Shown here in pieces: positions 53,602-64,000 of a DNA stretch of 64,000 nucleotides; position 1 is the first letter of the stretch; each line of letters starts with the position of its first letter. The position numbers and the translations under genes are program-made. This DNA is from Heracleum sosnowskyi (taxonomy: Eukaryota; Streptophyta; Magnoliopsida; Apiales; Apiaceae). The stretch spans positions 82,691,178 to 82,755,177 of the forward strand of contig CM061241.1 of the NCBI GenBank assembly GCA_030848705.1, in the 5' to 3' direction. Under the pieces are notes generated by a model. It saw nothing but the letters and a program-made list of their open reading frames with translations, ran no database searches and had not been told where the DNA came from.

Positions 53602-54435
53602 GGGTTTTATATCAAACTGCCCACCCATGTCATTAAAAAGTATCAAGTAGCTCCCCGATCTCCACGGCGACTCATTTAAAACACTATAATGATAATATAT
53701 ATCACTCTGTTATTATTTTTTTTAAACTTAACGGACCCGCTGATGTGGACGATTACATGGCAGCAACGGCTATTTTTTGTTGATTGGGCAGTGGCTCCTC
53801 CTTGATATAATAGACATATATGTATATCTATATATTAGGGTTCATCTTCCGGTTATCAATTTCTCCTTCATCTCTATATAACTCTTTAATTACTCTTGCA
53901 TATAGGTTCGTCTTCGTGTGTAATAAAGAAGCCCCATGTCTGCGATGTCGAACTCTTCCAACTTGAATGATCGCACCTGGGTAGTGTGCAACTGAGAGAT
54001 GATAAATTGGCTTAATCGCAGTCAATCGATCACAAAACGAACATTCAATCGAATGTAATCGCCGAACTAGGGTTTCCCCCCAATTTCAAAGTGCAAGAAT
54101 CCCGATCGTCTCACCAGTGTAAGTAATGCATGTATTTTTGGCTCTACCCCATGTTGTCTTTATTTGGTTTTATTCTTTTCTTTTCCCTTTTTTTAATGTT
54201 TGTATTTGACGTGTATTTTGTATATTTTAATTTTGCTTTGCTTTTCCACGTAATCTGCCACATATGATTGACCGACAGATTCTGTTCAAATTTAACGTTT
54301 AATGTTAAGTTTTTTAAAAAAAGATAACGGAGTGATATATATTATCATTATAGTGTTTTAAATGAGTCGCCGTGGAGATCGGGGAGCTACTTGATACTTT
54401 TTAACGAGATGGGTGGGCAGTTTGATATAAAACCC
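53602..54435. mobile_element. MULE-2: 834-bp non-autonomous MULE nested in the CACTA element
   Basis: TIRs of about 135 bp (53602-53736 and the inverse of 54300-54435) start GGGTTTTATATCAAACTGCC. TSD ATGAAATAAA (53592-53601 and 54436-54445). The interior has no transposase. A 65-aa minus-strand frame (53828-54025) shows no known domain but may be captured DNA. Confidence 0.85.
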
Positions 54436-54445
54436 ATGAAATAAA

Positions 54446-55110
54446 ACAACAAAACAAAAGAAAAGTAACACATTTTGATCTTGTAACTAATATATTTGGC
54501 CGCCTGCTTTACCTTCTTAATATGCAAGTCATTAGACATTCATCATAAAGAACATAAAATCCAAACAACATCAATCTTCTTAATACGCTCTAGATCTATT
54601 AAACAAATTAAACAATTACAATAATTCAAATCGAACAAATGGGGATAATCGAACTAAAATTGAAAGGGGATTGAACGAATATTGTATAAATTGAAAGGGG
54701 ATTGATAGATTCAAATAATTGTTAGTAATTTGAGCCAATCGAACAATTGAAAGAAGCTTCTAGGGTTCTTGAAGAAAAGAGGGAGAGAGAGAGGGTGGTT
54801 GGTTTTTATGTTTTTATATTTTTGATTTTTACGAACTTAACAACGGGGGATTAGTAAAGAGAATCGAACAATTTGAAAACTTTTTGGTGAAAGAGGTTAG
54901 GGTTCTTAGAAAATAGGGATAGAGGGAGGTGTTTGATATTTTTATGTTTTTGATTTTTAGGGGTGGTGGTGGATGGGTTTGGTATTTCTATGTTTTTGAT
55001 GTTTTATGTTTAAGGGACAGATCGGGAGGTGAATTTGGTTAATGGTGGAATATTTTTCTAAGGGGGAAAACGAAAAGAGGGAAGCGCGTGTTTTTTTTTT
55101 TGAAAAAAGA
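54446..55110. other. CACTA right interior
   Basis: Non-coding. Contains two near copies of a block with 'agggttctt.gaaaa.ag.gagagag.gggt' (about 54760-54840 and 54898-54960) and (GA)n-like stretches. No gene seen. Confidence 0.5.
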
Positions 55111-55263
55111 GGTTCAGACATCATTTATTCAAGTAAGCGATGTGTAGATTACTATTAGACATCGGTTTCATTTTTATCGATGTAAGAGATACTTTTAACA
55201 TCAGTGGCTTTTTTACCTTATGTCTAAAGTGTGATGTCTAATCTAGTTTTTCTAGTAGTGTAG

Positions 55264-56100
55264 CCAATTTTAGTTACCTACTATATCTATTTGAACTTCT
55301 CATCTTTTTACACCATGTGGTGTCATCTGAATTTTGATTTATCATCCATTATTGCATCCCTTGTATCTTTTAGCGCGCACTATTTAGTTACTTCAAAAGC
55401 ACAACTAACTTACTGGGTGCATTCTTAACAATGAGGTTTATGGGGGATGTCACTAGACATACATCTCCTTGAGTGCTGCCTAAATATTAAATGACATACT
55501 ACTTCGTTTCTCAAATAGGAGAAATGGTGTTGTGGAGAAGGCTTGTATCTTTCATTCAGCAAGAATCGGAATATGTACAGAGAGAAAGGGATTAATTTAG
55601 ATCCTATCAGTATATTTGTTAATATGATACTGCAATGTAATTTCCTCTTCCATTATGTGATGTTTCGATCAGCCTTTGAAGGGCCTCAAGCCCAATGTTA
55701 CATTATGCTTAATAAGTTCCGGTGAGGTGTTTGGTATACAGATCTATATATTAATATACTATATGTATGAGTGAATTTTTTTAATGTTATAATAGTTGAT
55801 GTTCTCCCTTCCATGAAGAAAATATATGTTGTAACTTTGTAGAGTCAAAATTCTATTGATGCAAAATTGCAAACCATTGTAATTAGCCTGACATTCCTTG
55901 TAACATGGCTATAGTTCATATTGCAAAGCTAAAGACCTGATTTGTCTATTTTGTATGAAATTTTCATATTTGATTCCTTGAAAAATGAGTAGAAAACCAT
56001 AAATAAGTTGAAACTACATTTTTGGGCCTAAATCCGAGATTTCAATTTTGTTGTAATTTTTTTCTGCATTAATGTGCCTGGTTCTTCGTAAAGAGGATTT
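55264..56100. other. Spacer right of the CACTA element
   Basis: AT-rich. A short frame (55543-55725) has no known features. No RNA gene or element end recognised. Confidence 0.45.
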
Positions 56101-56574
56101 ATGGTATACCTGTGTTTCTTGAAAGAACGTCCACGTCATGGCAAAGAGTGCTCCCTCCAATACCACAGTTTATCTTGTGCACTAAGGCTGCTCCCTTATC
56201 CAATACTCCTAGACAATGAGATGGTAACACTAAATAGTATAAATACCCAAGTAACCTCGCACATGATGGGGTTCTAATTTTTCTACACATTTCACTCTCA
56301 CACTCACACATTTGCTCTCAAATATCAGTCACCAAGTAATAATATTTCCGATATTGTTTCTTGTATTCTCCACCACCAAGTTACTTACTCTCACGCCGGA
56401 GGTGCTTGACGGCCACCACCCCCGGTCAGGCATTGTTTTGCAGAGTCCCGACCAACAGCACACCACATTTCCGACCAAACATTACCGGAAGAGGGAAAAG
56501 TGCGGTAGAGTGGAGAAAGGAGCATTATCATTTGGCGCTAGGAGGGGTTTTTCCTTAAAAAAAGCCTCCACCGG

Positions 56575-57290
56575 TTCAACATCATATTTCAGCAAAATTG
56601 AGGGTGAATGTGAGGAAGGGTCATCTCAAAGCAAAAAAAAAAAATTACTAGCTCTAAAATTTGCTAACTCTTTTTCTCACCTTTGTCTCCTCCTTGGCGG
56701 GGAGGAAGGGTCACCTCCAAACAAAAAAAATTTACTATCTCAAAAAATTTCTATCTCATATTCTCACCCTTATCGCCTCCTTGATAGGTGAGGAGGGACA
56801 TCTCAAAACAAATCTAAAAAAATAAAAAAATTTAACTCATTTTCTCAACCTTGTTGCCTCCTTGGCGGGTGAGGAAGGTCCTATTAAAGCAGAAAAATTT
56901 ACTATCTCAAAAAATTGTCTCACTTTTGTTGCCTCATTGGCAGGTGAAGAGGAAAACATTTACTATCTCAAAAAAAAAAAAAAATCTAACTCCTTGTCTC
57001 ACCTTTGTTGCCTCCTTGGTAGGTGATGATATATCATCTTAAAACAAATATTTATTATCTCTGAAATATTCTTAACTCATTTTCTTACTTCTCGTCTCAT
57101 TAGCGGGTGAGAAATGAGTATCTGAAAGAATAAATTTATTATCTCAAAAATTTTCTAACTCCTTTTCTCATTCTTTTCTCCTTCTTGGCGAGTGAGGAGG
57201 GTCCTCTCAAAGTCAAAAAATTACTATCTCATTAAATTTTCTAACACCTTTTCTCACCCTTGTCGCCGCTTTGGCCGGTGAGGTAAGGTC
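56575..57290 (+). repeat. Element F hairpin repeat array
   Basis: About eight diverged units of roughly 80 bp, each with 'ttactatctcaaaa', 'ctcac', 'gcctccttggc' and 'gggtgagg'. CTCACC...GGTGAG forms a short hairpin in each unit. Lies in the leader between PBS and the pol remnant. Confidence 0.8.
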
Positions 57291-57515
57291 ATCTCAAGGC
57301 ATTCATATGTCAACAAAAAGTTCACAACAAAGGCAAAAAAGCAACAAAAAAAACTCATAAATGCAACAAAGCAGCAAGACACGTCCTTACTCTCTCTTAT
57401 AATGACATCAAGGCCTAAGCACACTCGTATGTAACTTATTATGTAATCAAGGAGAAATGCCCGCCTGAAAGGATGATTCACCCACTGAAAACTCGTCTCA
57501 TTTCACAATCTCAAC

Positions 57516-57890
57516 ATGGAAACTTCTTATAGATGGTTCATCTACCTCAACAAGGAGGGGGAGTGCCTTATCATAATCATCTCGGAAGGTTTTCAATTTA
57601 TACCAGCCTTAAGATCCACTTTCAAAGTCACAAACAATAAAGCCAAGAATGAAGCACTTTTTGCATGCCTAAACCTAGCAAGAAGTCTCCAAGTACAATA
57701 TCTCTCAATTTTCGGCGACTCATGGATTGTGATAAGGCAAACACGAGAGACTAGGTCATGAAAGACATCATACTCACCAAGTACCAAGCCTTGGTCAAGT
57801 ATCTTCTTTCCCTCTTCACTAGTCACACACTTGTTTAAGCAGGTGGAGCTGACAACATAATCGCAGATTTGTTCTCTAAGTCCAAAAGGG
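57516..57890 (+). pseudogene. Element F archaeal-type RNase H remnant
   Basis: The frame carries SEGFQFIPALRSTFKVTNNKAKNEAL..LNLARSLQVQYLSIFGDSWIVI, the aRNH of Tat elements with N-N-K-A-[EK] and G-D-S motifs. The first catalytic stretch is degraded, and a stop ends the frame at 57761. Further decayed sequence follows. Confidence 0.75.
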
Positions 57891-58089
57891 GGGGGGGATT
57901 TAGACGATTGTGTCTATTTTGAAGAAGTTAAAAGTACCGACAATTGAAGATCAACAAATCTTGGAAATTGGCCTTACAAACTCGACCTAGATGACACCCG
58001 TCATTGATTCCTTGAAGTAGGGTATCCTATATAAGGATCCCATTAAGGCAAAATAACTCTCATCTCAAGCCACAAAATACATCATTCAG

Positions 58090-58545
58090 GATGATGCACT
58101 CTACAAGAGGACGTTGGATTTCCCCATCCTTAAATGCACTAACCCACCTAAGGCTTTGTATTGCATGAAAGAGGTTCACGAGGGGACCAGTGGTTATCAA
58201 ATGAAAGGAAAAGCTCTCGCTCACAAGATTATAAGGAAAGAGTATTTTAAGCCTACCTTATCTAAGGATTTCAAATTCTTTGTTAAGAGGAGCTAGAAGA
58301 AAATATCAAAATATTGGATGTAGGGGAACTAGTACTTCGAGTAAAAAAAGCCTCCAACCTGCGTTATACGGGTAAACTCCGCCTAAATGGAAAGGTATCT
58401 ACACAAGGTCAAGAAAATGTTACATCAGTGCTCATACAAGTTGGAAAGATTAGATGGAAACGAGGTCAACAACACTTGACATGGGAATAAAATTGTGAAA
58501 CTATACACTAAGTGGAAGTTTGTGCAACATTATGCTACATCAAAG
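58090..58545 (+). pseudogene. Element F integrase remnant with the catalytic core deleted
   Basis: 58114-58296 encodes the zinc-binding region (MKEVHEGTSGYQMKGKALAHKIIRKEYFKPTL..FVKR). Immediately after it the sequence (about 58322 on) matches the C-terminal tail type (GELVLRVKKASN..TGKLR, then LDGNEVNNT). The whole DDE core normally between them is missing, so this is an internal deletion derivative. Confidence 0.7.
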
Positions 58546-58589
58546 GGTTGAAGGCCTACTTCTATGAGCCTTCCTACACCCAATAACAA

Positions 58590-58960
58590 ACACAAGTACA
58601 ATATCTCAGAAAAAATTAAGTGATTATATTATCTCATGAGCCTCATACAGACACAAAACAGACACAAAGCGGGGAAAGTACTTTAGACACAATGGCAACA
58701 CCTCAAACACAACTATATCAGACAAAATTAAGTGAATTATATTATCTTATGAGTTTCATACAGACACAAGGCAAGTAACACCATCTCGGACACAAGTTAC
58801 ATTATATTAGACACAAGTAACATTATCTCAGGCACAATTGTATATATGGTACTGTCTCATGAGTTTTATACAGACACAAGGCGGGTAAAACCGATTCAGA
58901 CATAAGTGACGTCACCTCAGACACAAGTAACATCTCAACAACAATTAAGCGTCCTATATT
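58590..58960 (+). repeat. Element F 'cagacacaa' repeats
   Basis: At least three diverged units with 'atctcatgag.ttcatacagacacaaggcgggtaa' and several isolated 'agacacaagtaacat' phrases. Non-coding. Confidence 0.7.
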
Positions 58961-59039
58961 TATAACAAGGCCTCTTTATCAATTCTCACAGGGGCGTGGG
59001 GAAAGAGAGAAGTAACATTTGGCCAAGTCTCATTTTGGT

Positions 59040-60180
59040 GTAACAAACTCGTTACAATCCTCGTATTACTTTGCTCGTGAGAAGTACTAGCTCCCGTCAT
59101 CTATCAAGACACAATAGAAACAAGTTAGAAACTTCTCAGCAGCATGTGAAATCAACTAAAAACAAATACTACAACGAGGTGGTGCAACCAGGATAAACAC
59201 AAAAGTTGTTAATATGAGCTTGTAGTCAAGACGAAACTCACAAGAACTACGTTAAAAATAGAGTTCTCGCTTCACACTTTAATGCACCTACATGTCTCCT
59301 AGACTCGCAGAAACACACCCCACAAGTTCCAGCACTTGTGATATCGTCTTCACAATCAAGTTTCCAGTCCTGCTTTCCCATTTTTTCCCCTACTTCCACT
59401 TAGTAAACACAACTAATACAAACGTCCTCTAGTCACCCTATATAATTTTTAAGCTACCACTCACGTAGTTTAAAGTACAAACACAAAATTCACATAAGTC
59501 AAAAAACACTCTTCTACTTACCGGAATGCCTTCCCTCCCAAAAACTACACCAACAAAAAGTTAAGTAAAAAATTCCTAGTCCCACCTTCTCATCATTGTG
59601 ATACTCGTTCTTAGTACTTAGAAAACAAAGCAACAAGCCTTTGTTACATTCTTTTCTCTTTCTCACATTACATAAGTACGCACACATCCATCATAAACGA
59701 AGTACTACTTCCACCTGTGACACACTTACGAAAAATCACTTAGTAAATTGTTCTTATGCATGCCTAGCTTCAACACTCAAAACTCTAGTCACGCCTTCTA
59801 AAATCTACCCCTTCTTTACAACACCTAGCAACTACAATACAATTTTAATCCCAATACACAAAATAATCAAGTCAACATTTGTCATCTTGTACATAAACTA
59901 TACACAAGTGAAAAACATTTTTAATCCACATACTTGGTCCCGCTTTCGGAACTAGAACTACACCAAGAAAAAGCTAAGTCAAAAAAACCCCAGTCCCGCC
60001 TTCTCAACATTATGGTACCTGCTTTCAGTACTTAGAAAACAAAAGCAACAAAACCCATGTGTATCTCATATTACATAGACAAACAACTATAACAGACTCT
60101 ACAACACACTATCTACACCCCGCTTTCAATTTTGTATCCGTTGTCAACTCAACTACCTCACTCTAACACAAGTTCACACG
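59040..60180. other. Element F non-coding interior
   Basis: No domain recognised. A block of about 85 bp (59550-59635) recurs at about 59962-60050 ('ccttctca.cattgtg', 'agtacttagaaaacaaa'). Confidence 0.55.
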
Positions 60181-60194
60181 CAATACCCATACAT

Positions 60195-60470
60195 AAAAAT
60201 CACCACACTCACAAGATACCCCATCCTCAAAAAAATACCTTCCACCTCAAAAATTACTCCCTCCTCTCACAAGATACCTTATATCTCAAAAATTACTCTC
60301 TCCTCACATAATACCTTCTACTTCAAAAAGTACTTCCTCCTCAAAAAATACCTTCCACCTCAAAAATTACTTCCTCCTCTCACAAGATACCTTATATCTC
60401 AAAAATTACTCCTTCCTCACATAATACCTTTCACCTTAATAATTACTCCCTCCTCACATAATACCTTCCA
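60195..60470 (+). repeat. Element F short tandem array
   Basis: About seven units of 30-45 bp built from 'ataccttccacctcaaaaattactccctcctc'-type phrases. Confidence 0.75.
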
Positions 60471-60471
60471 A

Positions 60472-61640
60472 ATTTCAGGGGGCACCAAAAATTCCTTCCT
60501 TCTCAGAAAATTCTTTTCCCTCCTTCCACTCCTACAAATTTGCACCAAGAATTTCTTAGTAAAATTTCAGGGGGCACAAAAAATTCCTTCCTTCTCAGAA
60601 AATTCTTTTCCCTCCTTCCACTACTTATACAAATTTGCACCAAAAATTCCTTAGTAAAATTTCAGGGGGCACCAAAATTTCCTTCCTTCTTAGAAAATTA
60701 TTTTCCCTCCTTCCACTACTTATACAAATTTGCACCAAGAATTCCTTAGTAAAATTTCAGGGGGACCCCAAAAATTCCTTCCTTCTCAGAAAATTCTTTT
60801 CCCTCCTTCCACTACTTATACAAATTTGCACCAAGAATTCCTTAGTAAAATTTCAGGGGGGCACCAAGAATTCCTTCCTTCTCAGAAAATTCTTTTCTCT
60901 CCTTCCACTACTCATACAAATTTGCACCAAGAATTCCTTAGTAAAATTTTAGGGGGCACCAAAAATTCCTTCATTATCAGAAAATTCTTTTCTCTCCTTC
61001 CACTACTTATAAAAATTTGCACCAAGAATTTCTTAGTAAAATTTCAGGGGACACCAAAAATTCCTTCATTCTCAGAAAATTATTTTCCCTCCTTCCACTA
61101 CTTATACAAATTTGCACCGAGAATTCCTTAGTAAAATTTCAGGGGTTACCAAAAATTCCTTCTTTCTCAGAAAAAATTTTCCCTCCTTCCACCACTTATA
61201 CAAATTTGCACCAAGAATTCCTTAGTAAAATTTCAGGGGCACCAAAAATTCCTTCCTTCTCAGAAAATTCTTTTCCCTCCTTCCAATACTTATACAAATT
61301 TGCACCAAGAATTCCTAAGTAAAATTTCAGGGGGCACCAAAAATTCCTTCATTCTCAGAAAATTATTTTCCCTCCTTCCACTACTTATACAAATTTGCAC
61401 CAAGAATTCCTTAGTAAAATTTCAGGAGTGCACCAAAAATTCCTTCCTTCTGAGAAAATTCTTTTCCCTCTTTCCACTACTTATACAAATTTTGGATTTC
61501 ACATTTAAAAGTCATTTCTAGTGAACACTACTCACTACCAATGCCTGGGGGCATCAAAAATTCCTTAGTAAAATTTTAGGGGGCACCAAGAATTCCTTAC
61601 TTCTCAGAAAATTCTTTTCCCTCCTTCCACTATTTATACA
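60472..61640 (+). repeat. Element F 95-bp tandem repeat array
   Basis: About 11 consecutive units of 94-96 bp plus degraded copies to 61640. Each has 'tttcagggggcaccaaaaat', 'ccttctcagaaaatt', 'ccctccttccactacttat' and 'caaatttgcaccaagaatt'. The unit length is not a multiple of three, so the ORFs through it (100-130 aa) are artefacts. Confidence 0.92.
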
Positions 61641-61853
61641 AGTTTCATATTTCATATTTAAAAGTCATTTCTAATGGGCACTACCCACCAACAATATCCC
61701 GGGAGGCAACACAAATCACAACAACAAGAATAGCATAAACACAAAAATAAATACATTTCATTCATTGAAAAGGATTACAAGATAAAGAAGATCAATGAAA
61801 GACAAGCCCCTCAAGACTTCATTACAATATCAAATAAAAGACAGAACGTTAAA

Positions 61854-62207
61854 CTAAGTAGAGGCGTCTTCATCATCAGTCTCCTCGCGGTCTACCTCAC
61901 CCTTCAACTCCTGCAACTTCATCAACACAGCTTTACATTTGGCTATCTCCCAATCCCTCAAACGGTCAATCTTGTGCATGTAAAAGCGGTGCAGCTGGTT
62001 TTTCTCACGGACCAGCTCTTCAATAGCATCACAAGCCCGTGCACCAAGAGGCACATTTATCCAGATTCATAGTGACACTCCCTAGTGGCACACCACTCAA
62101 ATCTCCGACCAAATTTGTTCCCAGCCCATATAGTCTTCATGACCACCGGCATGTCACGGTAGCAAGTAGTTCTCCTACTTTCCATAAAGAGTTTTTTCAA
62201 GACCTAC
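61854..62207 (-). pseudogene. Antisense zf-GRF-like plus coiled-coil remnant in element F
   Basis: On the minus strand, after an acceptor-like TTTTTGTAG (about 62200), one frame reads MPVVMKTIWAGNKFGRRFEWC, the shape of a GRF zinc finger (V-x-T-x-W..N-x-GRRF-x-x-C). After a one-base frame change it continues as WINVPLGARACDAIEELVREK and a short coiled coil to 61854. Plant GRF-zinc-finger/coiled-coil proteins have this order. Cys residues are incomplete and the frame is shifted, so it is dead. Its antisense place near the 3' LTR is like antisense ORFs of Tat elements. Confidence 0.45.
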
Positions 62208-62401
62208 AAAAATGAAATAAGAGATGAGAGATTTCAAGAAAGCAAGGCAATCAAACACTTGGATACAACTCAAACATTTATAGGGTCTCACCAGCTAGCC
62301 GTTGTAAGAGAGACGTTGAAGTCATTAATCTCAAGAATCCCATCAACGATACGCATTTAATCCTCCAACTCACTAAAGTAAGTTGAAGGAGTGGGGGGCA
62401 A

Positions 62402-62800
62402 TGTTAATACCCTCCCGGAAGAAACCACTTTGCCTTCCAGATATGACCATGTCCCAGAAACATTCAATGGACAACTTGTCACACCATAAAATTGACCAAG
62501 AAAAATAAATCAAGACAACGCTTTTTCCTCCGGACCAAAGACACATCCTTCCTCCAGCACATTCCACCTCTTGGGCAAAGAGTGTTCCCTCCAATACCAC
62601 ATTTTTTCTTGTGCACTAAGGCTGCTCCCTTATCCAATACTCCTATACAATGAGATGTTCTCACGGAAGCAATCACCTTGACAACAAGAAGTAAAAATGG
62701 GCAAGTCATCAACTCACACCTGTCAAAAAGAAGGGAACATTCTTCCGGATCAGGAGACAAAGGGAGGTAACACTAAATAGTATAAATACTGCAAGTAGAG
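62402..62800 (+). repeat. Element F 3' LTR, truncated
   Basis: Starts TGTTAATACCC. It matches the 5' remnant from about 62577, with an extra segment of about 110 bp (62656-62766) before the TATA region that the 5' copy lacks. Right end lost soon after the TATA. Confidence 0.65.
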
Positions 62801-64000
62801 CCGGTGAAGTAGTAGTTCTGGTTTAACGGGGAGTTGAAAATGAGGCTAACTCATGGTGTAGTTATTTTATGGTAAATTCAGTTATGTGAACGTACAAAAT
62901 TTGGTGAATACTAAAACTAAATCCCTATGTAACTTAAAGTTACACCAAATAAAGCGCATGACAAGTATTACATCTCTTTTTAAGGTATCAAGTATGTGCA
63001 TGTTTTGATTCTGATTAATATTGCATTATTCTAACGATAATTACATTGTTGTAATGATGAGTTGAATTATAATGAATTGTGTAGCGGTGGTGATAGAAAA
63101 TAAGTTTCTTTGCGCATAGAATAGAAGGGGCATGGTGTAGTTGAAAATGAATTGTGTATCTTTTGATTGATATGTTACTGATCAATTACACATTCTGGGA
63201 AATCTTTTTGGCTACAGTCTCTACCGGGGACAATTGTAGATGCAGTCTTTGTTTCCCTCTTTAGCACCATTTCTCACTTGATTGAAAACCCGGCCGTATA
63301 GGTTTTATGTATATGTCCTCATGTCTACGTTTGTTGATACTTGTTTGTGCATGTGTCCCATTCCCATATCTCGTGAATGTTCAGTAGCACTGGTATTTTG
63401 TTTTTGGGTTATAGATTCACCTATGAAATATCATGACCAAATTGAATCCTACCATTTTACTCATTTTTAATCTTTTATATCTAACCGTGCATCAAGTATG
63501 TCATTGTTGTAACCTAAACAAACCATTTTCCAATCTATAACATGTGCACCCCGAACATTAGTAAGATGACAAAGCTCCATAACCAGTACATATCCAGATA
63601 TCACAAAACACATATATGTTGTCGACGGAAATCTGTTGGCCTGGAGTTGTTCAAGGTTGGTCAACAAGAAGAGGATTTCGTTAGTAGGTTGTCGTTGTTC
63701 CGTTGCTAGATTGCCAATGGAATTTATATTCCGCCGGGAAGCCCTTCCCTACAACCAAACTTGCAACAAAAGATTCCATTGGAAATTCCGTCGCCATCAT
63801 GAAATGCCGACGGTATGCTGCCTCTGTCTACGGAATTTTCTGTCGCAATTAGCGGGAAATCTTGTAGTATGGTCAATATAGCTATCACTTGTATATTATG
63901 CGCATCCAGCACGGGCTATGAAGCTAACTATATATATAAATAAGCAAAAAAAAATGAAGCTACTAACTATATATAATTAGAAAACCAGCGCAAGTGAATT
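62801..64000. other. Right-hand spacer with a possible CACTA-like remnant
   Basis: No gene supported. 63608-63869 has several CCGTCG/CGACGG phrases and ends GGAAATCTTGTAGTA, which resembles an inverted CACTA end (CACTACAAGATTTCC) with a changed last base. No left end or TSD was found, so this is only a suggestion. Confidence 0.3.

Larger units (their letters stand above)
50719..55260 (-). mobile_element. CACTA (En/Spm) element with captured gene fragments
   Basis: The left end CACTACTAGAAAAACTA (50719) is inverted at the right end (55260). Near both ends lie repeats of ACATCGGTTT/AAACCGATGT, as expected of CACTA subterminal repeats. 3-bp TSDs do not match (CTC left, TAG right), so one end may have changed. 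No recognisable TNPD transposase. Minus-strand exons derived from a LanC-like gene and probably a biotin-ligase gene occupy the centre. A small MULE (53602-54435) is inserted inside. Confidence 0.8.
56105..62800 (+). mobile_element. Element F: decayed Tat-related LTR retrotransposon, repeat-rich
   Basis: 5' LTR remnant ends TATCA at 56530, followed by a TGGCGC PBS (56533). The 3' LTR starts TGTTAATACC at 62402 after the PPT AGTGGGGGGCA. Both LTRs share 'gctcccttatccaatactcct' and a TATA region (GTATAAATAC at about 56239 and 62782), but both are truncated or rearranged and no TSD is found. Inside are remnants of an archaeal-type RNase H and integrase ends, several tandem arrays, and an antisense zf-GRF-like piece near the 3' LTR. 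PBS type and aRNH place it with the Tat lineage. Confidence 0.75.

Noticed and set aside
56312..56791. 159-aa plus-strand ORF
   Set aside because: It starts in the element F LTR and runs through the PBS into the hairpin repeat array; not a plausible gene.
60540..61521. Five overlapping plus-strand ORFs of 69-133 aa with repeated peptides
   Set aside because: They lie in a 95-bp tandem array; the unit is not a multiple of three, so open frames shift unit by unit. No start context, no domain.
60472..61640. Regular repeats resembling a CRISPR array
   Set aside because: Units are contiguous with no unique spacers, and the context is a plant retrotransposon.
1..64000. tRNA, rRNA or organelle-derived sequence
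   Set aside because: Looked for tRNA-like arms, rRNA and plastid gene phrases on both strands and saw none; a tRNAscan/Rfam run would settle it.

Overview
This is nuclear DNA from a higher plant, most likely a eudicot with a large, transposon-rich genome. The evidence is intron-split plant genes, plant LTR retrotransposon lineages (Ty1/copia Sirevirus and Ty3/gypsy Tat type), MULE and CACTA DNA transposons, and AT-rich spacers. No species can be named from the sequence alone. Nothing bacterial, organellar or ribosomal is visible. Only one plausible, structurally intact host gene is present (47477-49979, nucleoredoxin-like). About 85-90% of the window is mobile DNA.

Layout. 1-1089: spacer with a decayed LINE-type RNase H fragment. 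1099-14554: a non-autonomous Pack-MULE (about 240 bp terminal inverted repeats, 9-bp target duplication) carrying an ERI1-like exonuclease fragment. Inside it sit LTR element A (2190-10645, no gag/pol, but an antisense intron-containing gene) and small LTR element B (11147-13806). 14557-27674: Sirevirus-1, a complete copia element with identical-looking LTRs and intact gag, pol and ORF3, inserted exactly between the MULE end and the MULE target duplication. 27800-28054: CACTA remnant. 28396-46890: a decayed Tat-type gypsy element D on the minus strand, whose left LTR is split by Sirevirus-2 (29021-41847; intact gag, pol with one in-frame stop, ORF3 and an antisense ORF). 47477-49979: the nucleoredoxin-like host gene, followed by a partial duplicate of itself (about 50440-50690). 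50719-55260: a CACTA element with captured biotin-ligase-like and LanC-like exons and a nested 834-bp MULE. About 56105-62800: a decayed Tat-related LTR element F full of tandem repeats, with an antisense zf-GRF-like remnant. 62800-64000: spacer.

Target-site duplications were matched by eye for MULE-1 (TTATAAATG), A (GCTTT), B (CTATG), Sirevirus-1 (GCCTT), D (GGAGT), Sirevirus-2 (GTTAT) and MULE-2 (ATGAAATAAA), so the order of nesting is well supported: MULE-1 before A, B and Sirevirus-1; D before Sirevirus-2; CACTA before MULE-2.

The most unusual signal is that several LTR elements each carry their own short motif, reiterated tens of times across LTR, coding and non-coding parts. Element A has GGCGCGCC/GACGCGTC, Sirevirus-1 has TCAACGAAA/TTTCGTTGA, and Sirevirus-2 has AAACTCTGA. 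In Sirevirus-1 the motif is read in different frames in different genes, so the selection or spread is at nucleic-acid level. Second in interest are antisense transcription units inside LTR elements (A, Sirevirus-2 and perhaps F), with recognisable promoters and, in A and F, splice sites.
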